Origin: Chloroflexota bacterium
GTDB taxonomy: Bacteria > Chloroflexota > Anaerolineae > Anaerolineales > Anaerolineaceae
Length of the DNA: 64,000 bases
Assembly: GCA_029561345.1 (NCBI GenBank)
Contig: JAKQJC010000028.1
Coordinates: forward strand, 48,458 to 112,457
Direction: 5' to 3'
Notes under the pieces: generated by a model
What the model saw: only the letters and a program-made list of their open reading frames with translations
Databases searched by the model: none
What the model was told of the DNA's origin: nothing
Position numbers and translations under genes: made by a program
Shown: positions 1 to 7,786 of the stretch, in pieces
How the letters are laid out: each line of letters starts with the position of its first letter
Numbering within the stretch: position 1 is the stretch's first letter

Positions 1-48
1 CAATTATTTCCACCATAAGGCGGAAATGACAGCACGCGGCACCGTTAA

Positions 49-116
49 ACTACATCAATCCGGCCAAACAGACTACATCAATATGTGGTCTGTTTTTATT
101 TTAAACCGCCTATACT
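49..116 (+). promoter_or_regulatory. Direct repeat and -10 element before the first gene
   Basis: The 11-mer ACTACATCAAT occurs at 49-59 and again at 72-82, 23 bp apart. A -10-like TATACT lies at 111-116. The second repeat is centred about 46 bp upstream of the expected transcription start near 123, where an activator would bind. No good -35 hexamer is visible, which fits an activator-dependent promoter. The regulator is unknown. Confidence 0.4.
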
Positions 117-122
117 TGAAAC

Positions 123-377
123 ATGACGAAAGGAAACCAAATGCCGCCTGCTCACCCTGAAACAAAAATCGGCGACCAGCGCACCTACCGCCTCAGGCTG
201 GTGGGAAGCGTGGATGAAGATTTTTTTCGCACCATATGCCCGGCCGGATCGGCCTTTCAACAGGAAGGGGAGCTGTTCACCCTTTCCAATATTCAAACAG
301 ATCAGTCAGGCATTTTGGGTCTGGTTCGCGGTTTGCACAACCTGGGCTGCATCATCATCGAATTAAGCATCATATGA
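123..377 (+). CDS. Small hypothetical protein
   Basis: An 84-residue protein I cannot assign to a family. It is soluble and mixed alpha/beta in look, with a C-terminal stretch (GLVRGLHNLGCIIIEL) resembling a short helix-strand unit. No cysteine pair, signal peptide or membrane segment is obvious. Two starts are possible: ATG at 123, six bases after a TATACT -10 element, or ATG at 141, which has an AAAGGA ribosome site six bases upstream and gives 78 residues. The second is the more conventional start. It ends 13 bp before the flavodoxin gene, so the two are probably co-transcribed and may be functionally linked, but that is inference. Confidence 0.55.
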   Translation: MTKGNQMPPAHPETKIGDQRTYRLRLVGSVDEDFFRTICPAGSAFQQEGELFTLSNIQTDQSGILGLVRGLHNLGCIIIELSII

Positions 378-390
378 TTTAGGAGGAACC

Positions 391-1035
391 ATGCCATTAT
401 CCATCAACCGCCGCGATTTTCTCAAGCTCACCGGCATTACCCTTGGAGCTGCCGCGGTCACCTGCACCGGTTTGGGTTTTGCGGCCAGCCGCGCCCCTGA
501 TATTGCCACCCCCGACTATGCTTTTGGAAAGGAAAATCAAATGTCACCCCGAATCCTTGTCTTATACGCCACCCGTGCGGGATCCACCACGGAAGTGGCG
601 GCTGCCATTGGCGAAACCCTCAGTGCTGGCGGCTATGCTGTGGATGTGAAAAGTTTCAAATCTAACCCTTCTTTGGCTGGTTACCAGGCGGTGGTGATGG
701 GCAGCGCGGTGCGCATGACCGCCTGGCTGCCCGAGGCCGTGGATTATGTTAAAAAGAACCAGGATGCCCTCAAAAAAATGCCTGTGTCTGTGTTTTCGGT
801 GCACATGCAAAACACCGGCGATGATGAAACCAGCCAGGCCAACCGCCGGTCCTACCTGAGGGATGTGCGCGCCCTGATTCAACCCGTCACAGAAGGTTAT
901 TTTGCTGGTAAAATGGATTTCTCGCGGCTCTCCTTTTTGGACAAATTGATTTCAAACCTGGTCAAGGCCAAAGAAGAGGATCAGCGGAATTGGGATGTGA
1001 TTCGCGGCTGGGCGCAGGCCATCCCATTAAACTGA
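391..1035 (+). CDS. Flavodoxin-domain protein with Tat signal
   Basis: 214 residues. The N-terminus carries a twin-arginine signal (NRRDFLKLTG at residues 6-15) followed by a hydrophobic, alanine-rich stretch, so the full product should be folded in the cytoplasm and exported by Tat. From about residue 54 a flavodoxin-like domain begins, with an FMN phosphate-binding loop of the type LYATRAGSTTE, similar to the flavodoxin family that includes HemG-type protoporphyrinogen oxidase. It probably carries FMN and moves electrons; the partner is unknown. AGGAGG stands in front of the start. An in-frame ATG at 541 (residue 51), preceded by GGAAAGGA, could produce a cytosolic form without the signal. 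Confidence 0.8.
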   Translation: MPLSINRRDFLKLTGITLGAAAVTCTGLGFAASRAPDIATPDYAFGKENQMSPRILVLYATRAGSTTEVAAAIGETLSAGGYAVDVKSFKSNPSLAGYQAVVMGSAVRMTAWLPEAVDYVKKNQDALKKMPVSVFSVHMQNTGDDETSQANRRSYLRDVRALIQPVTEGYFAGKMDFSRLSFLDKLISNLVKAKEEDQRNWDVIRGWAQAIPLN

Positions 1036-1057
1036 TTTTACAGTGAGGATTCTTAAA

Positions 1058-1597
1058 ATGACGATTTCAGAAGCGCAGCACAACATGCGGACAGCCTACC
1101 TGGGCGGTTTTGCCGGCCAGCTTGTTTCAGGCCTCATCTGGGCCATTGCTTCGGCGGTCAGCCTCTGGCAGCCCAAAAGCGGCATGGCTGTGCTGTTTTT
1201 CGGCTGCATGTTCATCTTTCCCCTGGCCCAGCTGCTGCTGAAAGTGATGGGGCGGGATGCAGCCGCCATCGCCAGGGATAACCCGCTCAACGGCCTGGCC
1301 ACGCAGATTGCCTTCACGGTTCCGGTGAACTTCCTGCTGGTGGGCGCCGCCTTGCTGTACCGCGAAAACTGGTTCTTTCCGGCGGCGATGGTTGTGGTGG
1401 GCGCGCATTACCTGCCTTTCATCTTCCTTTACGGCATGCGCATGTTTAGCGCGCTGGCCGGCATTCTGGCGCTGGGCGGGGCCGGACTGGCCCTATATGG
1501 GCCGGACCTGTTCAGCCTGGGCGGCTGGATCACTGCGGCTGTGCTGATCATTTTTGCTTTTGTGGGCCGCTCCATCGCCCTGGCAGAAGCCAAATAA
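1058..1597 (+). CDS. Multi-pass membrane protein, DUF7010-like
   Basis: 179 residues with about six hydrophobic segments separated by short loops and no catalytic motif that I recognise. The N-terminal part (EAQHNMRTAYLGGFAGQLVSG) recalls uncharacterised membrane proteins of the DUF7010 type; that assignment is from memory and tentative. The ATG at 1058 is chosen because GAGG lies nine bases upstream; a GTG at 1043 would put the ribosome site inside the gene. It follows the flavodoxin gene by 22 bp and is followed by a strong terminator, so it is the last gene of this small operon. Confidence 0.65.
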   Translation: MTISEAQHNMRTAYLGGFAGQLVSGLIWAIASAVSLWQPKSGMAVLFFGCMFIFPLAQLLLKVMGRDAAAIARDNPLNGLATQIAFTVPVNFLLVGAALLYRENWFFPAAMVVVGAHYLPFIFLYGMRMFSALAGILALGGAGLALYGPDLFSLGGWITAAVLIIFAFVGRSIALAEAK

Positions 1598-1624
1598 ACC
1601 CTCCAAAATTGACAAAGACACCAA

Positions 1625-1654
1625 CCCCTCCTGCAGACCGGCGGAGGGGTTTTT
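1625..1654 (+). terminator. Rho-independent terminator
   Basis: Arms CCCCTCC (1625-1631) and GGAGGGG (1643-1649) with a short loop, followed by five T. It closes the first operon. Confidence 0.85.
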
Positions 1655-1679
1655 CATGATACAGCCCTTCAGAATGTGT

Positions 1680-1685
1680 TACAAT
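1680..1685 (+). promoter_or_regulatory. -10 element, candidate leaderless start of maf
   Basis: TACAAT at 1680-1685, with seven bases before the ATG at 1693. The expected transcription start would coincide with the start codon. The GGGGA next to the ATG is too close to act as a ribosome site. No convincing -35 is seen. Confidence 0.45.
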
Positions 1686-1692
1686 CAGGGGA

Positions 1693-2358
1693 ATGAACGA
1701 TTTTGATTTGATTCTGGCTTCCAATTCACCCCGCCGGGCGCAGCTTTTGGGTCTGACGGGACTGCGTTTTATCATCCGGCCTGCCAATATAGATGAAAGC
1801 CGCCTGCCCGGCGAGCATCCTGCGCCTCATGTGCTGCGGCTGGCAGGCGAAAAGGCGCGCGCGGCGGCAGCAGGCGCAGACGGCCCGCTGGTGCTGGCTT
1901 CGGATACCATTGTGGTGGATGGAGAGGATATTCTGGGCAAGCCGCGCGGCGCGCAGGATGCGCGCCGGATGTTAATGCAGCTGCGCGGGCGCACCCACCA
2001 GGTGTTCACCGCGGTGGCGATTTCCGACCCGGCCACCCACCGCGAACAGGTGGATCTGTGCGTGACGGATGTGCCCATGCGCTTCTACAGTGACGCTGAA
2101 ATGGACGCCTATATTGCCAGCGGGGACCCCTTTGACAAGGCTGGCGCCTATGCCATTCAACATGCCGGGTTCCACCCGGTAGAAAAGATGACCGGCTGTT
2201 TTGCCAGCGTGATGGGGCTGCCGCTCTGTCATGTGCTGCGTCTGCTGCAGGCTTTTGGCCTGGCTGCAGGCAGCGATGTTCCGGCAGCCTGCCAGCAAAC
2301 CCTGGCTTATGACTGCCCCGTTTACCAAGCTATTCTGAAAGGAGAATCCATCCGCTGA
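1693..2358 (+). CDS. maf: Maf-family nucleotide pyrophosphatase
   Basis: 221 residues. Maf proteins hydrolyse non-canonical or modified nucleoside triphosphates to the monophosphate and pyrophosphate and have been linked to division arrest. The N-terminal LASNSPRRAQLL matches the family signature (SxRRxxLL), the ASDTIV segment supplies the catalytic acid, and GDPFDKAGAYAIQ is the conserved C-terminal substrate-binding region. Length is slightly above the usual 190-200 because of a C-terminal extension of about 25 residues. The stop overlaps the start of the penicillin-binding protein gene by one base, so expression of the two is coupled. Confidence 0.9.
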   Translation: MNDFDLILASNSPRRAQLLGLTGLRFIIRPANIDESRLPGEHPAPHVLRLAGEKARAAAAGADGPLVLASDTIVVDGEDILGKPRGAQDARRMLMQLRGRTHQVFTAVAISDPATHREQVDLCVTDVPMRFYSDAEMDAYIASGDPFDKAGAYAIQHAGFHPVEKMTGCFASVMGLPLCHVLRLLQAFGLAAGSDVPAACQQTLAYDCPVYQAILKGESIR

Positions 2359-4613
2359 TGGCTTCCTTAAAATCCCTGATCCAAAAATCCATCATCCTGC
2401 TGGTTGTGTTTGTGACCGCCTGCAGCGGCATGCCCATCCAGCCCACAGCTACCCTTACCCCGCAGCCAGAGCCAACCCTCACGCCCACCTTGCGCAACCC
2501 GGTGGTGAATGTAACCCGCGTGCCCGATCCGCAGACGGCCGCGACCGATTTCCTGACCGCCTGGAAAAACGAAGATTATGCCGCCATGTACGGCATGCTG
2601 ACCCGCCTGAGCCAGGATGCCATCACGGCTGAGGATTTTGAAAAAAACTACCGCGACACGGCGATCAAGATGACCCTGCAGAGCATTGAGCCGCAGATTC
2701 TTTCCGCGCAGACGCATCCGGCCAGCGCTGAAGTGGTGTACCGGATCAGGTACAATATGTCGCTGCTGGCGCCGCTGGAACGAGATATGACCATGCGCCT
2801 GACCTTTGATGCGGGTGTATGGAAGGTGCAGTGGGAACGTGCGCTGATTTTGCCTGAACTGCAGGGCGAGAACCGCCTGGCAATGGAATACAGCATTCCG
2901 GCGCGCGCCAACATCTACGACCGCAACGGCAATGCCATTGTGGCCCAAACCGATGCGGTGGCGCTGGGCCTGGTTCCTGGTGAAATTGTGGACAGCCAGG
3001 AAGACCTGCTGCTGCGCAAGCTTTCAGAACTGACCGGCAAAAACCCCGATTCGATTAAGCGCCTGTATAAGTATGCCCTGCCCGACTGGTATATTGCGGT
3101 GGGTGAATGCTCTCTGGAGGCGTTGAACGCCGATTACGACACCATCGCCAACCTGGGCGGCATTCGCATTTCCCCCTTTCGGGCGCGCTATTATTTTGAC
3201 GGCGGCATTGCTCCGCAAACGGTCGGCTATGTGTTGGGTATTTCGCCTGAAAAGCTGGAAGAATTCCAGCGCAAGGGTTACACGGGAGATGAACGCGTGG
3301 GCGCCGACGGCCTGGAAGCCTGGGGCGAGCAGTACCTGGCTGGCACCCACGGGGCCGCTCTGTATGTCAAAGACGCCCAGGGACAGATCATCACCCGTCT
3401 GGCCAAATCGGAACCATCCCCGGCGCGCTCCATCACCACCACCCTTGACCGCGATTTACAGCTCAAACTGCAGAAATCATACGGCGGTTACAACGGCGCG
3501 GCCATTGTGATGGAAAAAGACACCGGGCGCATTCTGGCCATCGTTTCATGGCCGGGTTTTGACCCCAACCTGTTCGAGCCTTCCAACCTGAACAGCCAGC
3601 TGTTGCAGCAGGTGATGTCGGATCCTGACCAGCCGCTTTACAACCGCGCCACCCAGGGCGTGTATCCGCTGGGTTCGGTGTTTAAGGTGATCACTTTCTC
3701 TGCCGCCCTTGCCAGCACCCTGTTTTTGCCGGAAGATCAGTATGAATGCGGCTATACGTTCACAGACCTGGGGGTGACGCTGTATGACTGGACGTATGAA
3801 AAGAAACTGCCGGCTTCGGGCGTTCTGACGCTTCCTGAAGGGTTGATGCGTTCCTGCAACCCCTGGTTCTGGCATATCGGCCTTTCGCTTTACCAGGCCG
3901 GCCGGCCCAATGCCATTGCAGAAATGGCGCGGGCTTTTGGCCTCAACCAGGTGACCGGTATTGAGGTGCCGGAACAGTCCGGTTCAATCATCAACCCGGC
4001 CAATGAAGTGGATGCCACCCAGATGGCTATTGGCCAGGGCACGGTGATGGTGACGCCGCTTCAGGTGGTGCGCTTCATGGCAGCGGTGGGCAATGACGGC
4101 ACGCTGCTCCGCCCGCAGCTGATTGAGAAAATTGAATCGAGCGACCCCAACCAGGCCTACACTTTCAAGCCTGAAATTCAGGGCACTTTGCCGCTTTCAA
4201 CCGAAACGTTGATGATCCTGCAGGATGCCATGATCAGCGTGGTTCAGAACCGGCGCGGCACCGCCAATTTCATTCTAGGCGATATGCGCATTCCGATTGC
4301 CGGCAAGACCGGCACAGCCCAGAACGCCACAGGCAAGCCGCATGCCTGGTTTGCCGGCTACACCTACGCCAACAACCCCAAAAAGCCCGATATTGCCGTG
4401 GTGGTGATGCTGGAAAATGCCGGCGAGGGCTCTGAAATGGCCGCGCCTATTTTCCGGCGCATTGTCTCGCTGTATTTCTCCAATAATGTGGATGCCGGCG
4501 GCACCCTGCCCTGGGAATCCATCCCCTACGTGGTCAAGAGCCCCACTCCCAGCGTGACGGACACACCGGAACCGGTGATTGAAGAGACCCCAACGGAGAC
4601 GCCGGCGCCGTGA
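2358..4613 (+). CDS. Class B penicillin-binding protein (peptidoglycan transpeptidase)
   Basis: 751 residues. This enzyme cross-links peptidoglycan outside the membrane. The N-terminus is hydrophobic (residues 8-21) and ends in VTAC with Cys22, so it reads as a lipoprotein signal. A Pro/Thr-rich linker follows, then an NTF2-like MecA-N domain (about 50-165), a dimerisation domain and the transpeptidase domain. The active-site motifs are all present: SVFK (Ser440, Lys443), SCN (499-501) and KTG (650-652). A second Pro/Thr-rich tail closes the protein. AAGGAG lies about 13 bases before the start. It overlaps both maf and rsgA, so the three form one transcription unit. Confidence 0.92.
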   Translation: MASLKSLIQKSIILLVVFVTACSGMPIQPTATLTPQPEPTLTPTLRNPVVNVTRVPDPQTAATDFLTAWKNEDYAAMYGMLTRLSQDAITAEDFEKNYRDTAIKMTLQSIEPQILSAQTHPASAEVVYRIRYNMSLLAPLERDMTMRLTFDAGVWKVQWERALILPELQGENRLAMEYSIPARANIYDRNGNAIVAQTDAVALGLVPGEIVDSQEDLLLRKLSELTGKNPDSIKRLYKYALPDWYIAVGECSLEALNADYDTIANLGGIRISPFRARYYFDGGIAPQTVGYVLGISPEKLEEFQRKGYTGDERVGADGLEAWGEQYLAGTHGAALYVKDAQGQIITRLAKSEPSPARSITTTLDRDLQLKLQKSYGGYNGAAIVMEKDTGRILAIVSWPGFDPNLFEPSNLNSQLLQQVMSDPDQPLYNRATQGVYPLGSVFKVITFSAALASTLFLPEDQYECGYTFTDLGVTLYDWTYEKKLPASGVLTLPEGLMRSCNPWFWHIGLSLYQAGRPNAIAEMARAFGLNQVTGIEVPEQSGSIINPANEVDATQMAIGQGTVMVTPLQVVRFMAAVGNDGTLLRPQLIEKIESSDPNQAYTFKPEIQGTLPLSTETLMILQDAMISVVQNRRGTANFILGDMRIPIAGKTGTAQNATGKPHAWFAGYTYANNPKKPDIAVVVMLENAGEGSEMAAPIFRRIVSLYFSNNVDAGGTLPWESIPYVVKSPTPSVTDTPEPVIEETPTETPAP

Positions 4614-5533
4614 TGATGAGCGACATGCGGACCCTGGAAGGATTGGTGGTGCGCTTGCAGGCGGGTTTCTTCACCGTGCAAACGGAAGAAGGCCTGGTGA
4701 CCTGCCATGTCAGAGGAAGATTAAAAAAAGGCCCGCAGTGGGCGGACCTGGTTGCGGTGGGGGACCGGGTGACCATTTCGATACAGATGGACGGCAGCGG
4801 CGCGATTGAGGCGGTGACCCCGCGCCGCGCGGTGCTTTCGCGGATGGCGGCGCTGCCGCGTGGGGAATACCAGCAGATCATGCTGGCCAACCCCGATCAG
4901 GCGGTGTTTATTTTTGCCTGTGCCAACCCGTCGCCGCACCTGCGCATGCTGGACCGTTTTCTGGTGATCGCCGAACAGCAGCATTTGCCGGCTTTTATTG
5001 TGGCCAATAAGGTGGATTTGCTGGGAAAGGAGCAGGCCGAAGCGATTTTTGGCCATTATCCCGCATTGGGTTACCCGGTGCTTTACACCTCAGCCCGCGC
5101 CGGCCTGGGGGTGGATGCCCTGCGGGAGCGTCTGCTGGGCAAAATATCGGCCTTTTCCGGCCCTTCAGGCGTGGGAAAATCGAGCCTGTTGAACGCGGTG
5201 CAGCCGGGGCTTTCGCTGGCGGTGAGCCATGTGAGCGACGGGACTATGAACAAGGGACGTCACACCACGGTGGTGCGTGAGATGTTTCCCCTGGAAGGGG
5301 GAGGCTATGTGGCGGATATGCCGGGGCTGCGCTCGCTGGCGCTGTGGGATACCCAGCCCGAAGAACTGGATGGCTATTTTCCGGAGCTGCGCGACCTGGT
5401 GATGAAATGCCGGTTTAATGACTGTACGCACCGCACTGAGCCGGGCTGCGCCGTGCGCGCGGCGGTGGATGCGGGCCAGGTACACCCTGAACGCTATGAA
5501 TCCTATCTGCGCCTGCGCTATGGGGATGAATAA
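4613..5533 (+). CDS. rsgA: Ribosome small subunit-dependent GTPase A
   Basis: About 306 residues, normal for RsgA, the circularly permuted GTPase that helps late 30S maturation. The order seen is OB-fold (about 1-75), then NKVD (G4) before GPSGVGKSS (Walker A) and DMPG (G3), which is the permuted order. The C-terminal zinc-binding segment is intact (C-x5-C-x-H-x5-C in CRFNDCTHRTEPGC). The start is uncertain among GTG 4610, ATG 4613, ATG 4616 and ATG 4625; GGAG at 4595-4598 slightly favours 4610 or 4613. The start overlaps the PBP stop. Confidence 0.95.
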   Translation: MMSDMRTLEGLVVRLQAGFFTVQTEEGLVTCHVRGRLKKGPQWADLVAVGDRVTISIQMDGSGAIEAVTPRRAVLSRMAALPRGEYQQIMLANPDQAVFIFACANPSPHLRMLDRFLVIAEQQHLPAFIVANKVDLLGKEQAEAIFGHYPALGYPVLYTSARAGLGVDALRERLLGKISAFSGPSGVGKSSLLNAVQPGLSLAVSHVSDGTMNKGRHTTVVREMFPLEGGGYVADMPGLRSLALWDTQPEELDGYFPELRDLVMKCRFNDCTHRTEPGCAVRAAVDAGQVHPERYESYLRLRYGDE

Positions 5534-5580
5534 AAAATTTGTAACTGCTTCGACAATGTCACATTAAGATTATTCATCGC

Positions 5581-5666
5581 CCACCCCCCGGCCCCTCCCG
5601 ATTTTCGGGAGGGGGCGACTGTTAATTGTAGTTATTTGTCTCCCCGAAGGGGAGACAAATAACTAC
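5581..5666. repeat. Twin-palindrome intergenic element
   Basis: This 335-bp gap (5534-5868) lies between convergent genes and holds two strong hairpins. The first has CCCCTCCCGA/TCGGGAGGGG arms (about 5592-5614). The second is a perfect 18-bp inverted repeat, 5628-5645 and 5649-5666, with a GAA loop. They can act as bidirectional terminators, but the second has no T-run. Their REP-like form suggests a dispersed genomic repeat. The rest of the gap (5667-5868) shows nothing I recognise. Confidence 0.7.
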
Positions 5667-5868
5667 GGGCGGTTAATTTCCTGATTGAAAGCGATAAAAA
5701 ATCTGGAATGCTGGAATTTGACATTGTCAAACTGCTCAGGCAGTGAAGAAAACAGATGAATCGCCTGCCGCTGCTTTTGGGAACTCAACCAACGGCGTTT
5801 GCCCAACTGGCTCAACCGTTACATTTTTTCTGAGCTATCCGTACAGCCTGAATATCCAATCCTTTAGA

Positions 5869-6939
5869 TCATTGCGATGACCAGACCCCCGCGATGGCTG
5901 TTCCACAGCAAGGGCAAAGCCCGCTGGCATCCAGCCGGCACTGCCGGATGCGGTAACCTGTCCGTTCCACCAGAAGGGCGCCGCAGGCCGGGCAGCGGGT
6001 ATCTTCCAGCGAGCCAACCCGCCCCGGCAGGTTGCCCGCATAGACATAACGCAGGCCGGCTTCCTGGCCAATTTCGGCGGCGCGCTGCAGGGTGGCAGCA
6101 GGCGTGGGCGGGGCGTCTTCCTGGTAAGCAGGGTGGTAGGCGGTGACATGCCAGGGAATATCTGGCGAAACCGAGGTCAGGAAACGCGCCGCCTGCCAGA
6201 GCTCGTCGCTGCTGTCGTTGAAGCCCGGCACCACCAGGGTGACCACCTCCAGCCAGATGCCCAGTTCGCGGGCGAGCTGAATGGTGGCGAGAACGGCCTG
6301 CAGAGAGCCGCCCAGGCGGCGGTATGATTCAGCCTGCATGCATTTCAGGTCCACTTTCAGGCCGTCCAGCAGGGGATGCAGGGTTTTCAGCGCCCTGGGT
6401 GAGGCATGCCCATTGGAGATCATCACCGTGCGCAAACCGGCTTCTCTGGCCGGGGCAAAGAGGGCCATGGCCCATTCGGCGGTGATGATGGGTTCATTGT
6501 AGGATGACGCCACCACGCGCGAGCCGGTGCGCCGGGCCACCTCCACCAGCTGCCGGGGGGGGAGGGCTTGAATGGAGCCGGCTGCCATGTCAGAAGCAGG
6601 GTCCCTCAAAACCTGCGAGGTGACCCAGTTCTGACAAAATTGGCAGTGGAAATTGCAGCCCAGCATGCCAAAGGTGAGGGCGGTGGCACCGGGGAGAAAA
6701 TGAGAGAAGGGCTTTTTTTCGATGGGATCGGCGTTGAGGCCTGAGACATACCCCCAGGGCACGCGCAGTTCGCCATCCCGGTTGAAGCGCACCTTGCAAA
6801 TGCCGCGCTGCCCGGGTTTAAGGCGGCAGGCGTGGGCGCAGGCCTGGCAGCGGACCACGCCTGCATCACCGGCAGGCTCAAAAAGCGTGCCAGGGGCGGT
6901 GTAGTCATCCAGAAAGTCGGCAAGGCTGCGGTAAGGCAA
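5869..6939 (-). CDS. amrS: AmmeMemoRadiSam-system-type radical SAM enzyme
   Basis: 356 residues. The radical SAM cluster motif is CNFHCQFC (Cys95, Cys99, Cys102). The N-terminal cysteines (CQACAHACRL, residues 31-40, and ICKV) and the C-terminal pairs CPAC and CPCC suggest further metal sites. The pattern and the pyruvate-formate-lyase-activase-like core match the AmrS family, whose substrate is not established. The usual partners Memo and AMMECR1 are not in this window. The start is TTG with AGG about eight bases upstream; the gene begins four bases after the surE stop, so translation is probably coupled. Confidence 0.85.
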   Translation of the reverse strand: MPYRSLADFLDDYTAPGTLFEPAGDAGVVRCQACAHACRLKPGQRGICKVRFNRDGELRVPWGYVSGLNADPIEKKPFSHFLPGATALTFGMLGCNFHCQFCQNWVTSQVLRDPASDMAAGSIQALPPRQLVEVARRTGSRVVASSYNEPIITAEWAMALFAPAREAGLRTVMISNGHASPRALKTLHPLLDGLKVDLKCMQAESYRRLGGSLQAVLATIQLARELGIWLEVVTLVVPGFNDSSDELWQAARFLTSVSPDIPWHVTAYHPAYQEDAPPTPAATLQRAAEIGQEAGLRYVYAGNLPGRVGSLEDTRCPACGALLVERTGYRIRQCRLDASGLCPCCGTAIAGVWSSQ

Positions 6940-6943
6940 GGCT

Positions 6944-7747
6944 TTACCTGTTGAAGCGGCTGGTCAGGTCATCCAGGTCCACGCGGGCAGTCATATCCAC
7001 GCTGAGGGGAACCACGGCCACCTGGCGTTTGACCAGCAGGGTGTAGATATCGGTATCTTCAGGCAGGGTGCGGGGATCCAGCTCGATGTTGAAACCAATG
7101 CTGCCAGGTTCATTCCACGAGGCGCGCTGCGGTTTATAGAGCTTGTAATAAGGGCTGCGAGCCAGGCGTGCCCAATTCCAGGGGGTTTGGGCGGTGGCAT
7201 TGTCGGGCACATCAATTTTAAGGATATCCACATCTGGCGGAAACTGGCCTGAAAGCATCAGGCGGGCGAAATGGGCGGTGAACTGGCCGGCGCTTGAAAA
7301 ATTGATATCCTGCGAGTGGGTGAAATAATGATCGGCAGGGGTTTGCAGAGACACAGCCAGGGCCGGAATGCCTGAGGCCGCCGCTTCAATGGCGGCGCCC
7401 ACCGTGCCGGAAACGGTGACGCCGGTGCCCAGGTTTTCGCCGTAATTGATGCCCGAAACCACCAGGTCGGGGCGGCGGGGGAGGATATCCAGCAGGCCGA
7501 ACTGCACGGTCTGAGCCGGAGAACCGCCGACCGCATAAACGGTCCATTCCTGGCCGTGCACGGTCAGCGAGCGCGGCTGGATGATGCCGTCAGAGTCAAT
7601 GGGGTGCCCACGGCCGGCGCCGGAATATTGCACCCGCGGGGCAACCACATGCACATAACCGACGGCTGAAAGCGCTTCGGCGGCGGCCCAAAGGCCGGGA
7701 GATTCGATACCATCATCATTGGTCAATAAAATTTGAGCTTTTTCCAT
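6944..7747 (-). CDS. surE: 5'/3'-nucleotidase SurE
   Basis: 267 residues, normal for SurE, which removes phosphate from nucleoside 5'- and 3'-monophosphates using a divalent metal. The family signature ILLTNDDGIESPGL is at the N-terminus with the metal-binding Asp11 and Asp12, and SGINYGENLG supplies the conserved Ser/Asn region. A weak ribosome site (TTAGGA) lies just before the ATG. It is the upstream partner of the radical SAM gene; the combination has no obvious pathway meaning and may just be a convenient operon. Confidence 0.93.
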   Translation of the reverse strand: MEKAQILLTNDDGIESPGLWAAAEALSAVGYVHVVAPRVQYSGAGRGHPIDSDGIIQPRSLTVHGQEWTVYAVGGSPAQTVQFGLLDILPRRPDLVVSGINYGENLGTGVTVSGTVGAAIEAAASGIPALAVSLQTPADHYFTHSQDINFSSAGQFTAHFARLMLSGQFPPDVDILKIDVPDNATAQTPWNWARLARSPYYKLYKPQRASWNEPGSIGFNIELDPRTLPEDTDIYTLLVKRQVAVVPLSVDMTARVDLDDLTSRFNR

Positions 7748-7786
7748 GATCCTAACCTGATAATAGAGTTCCGGACGTTGGCGGAA

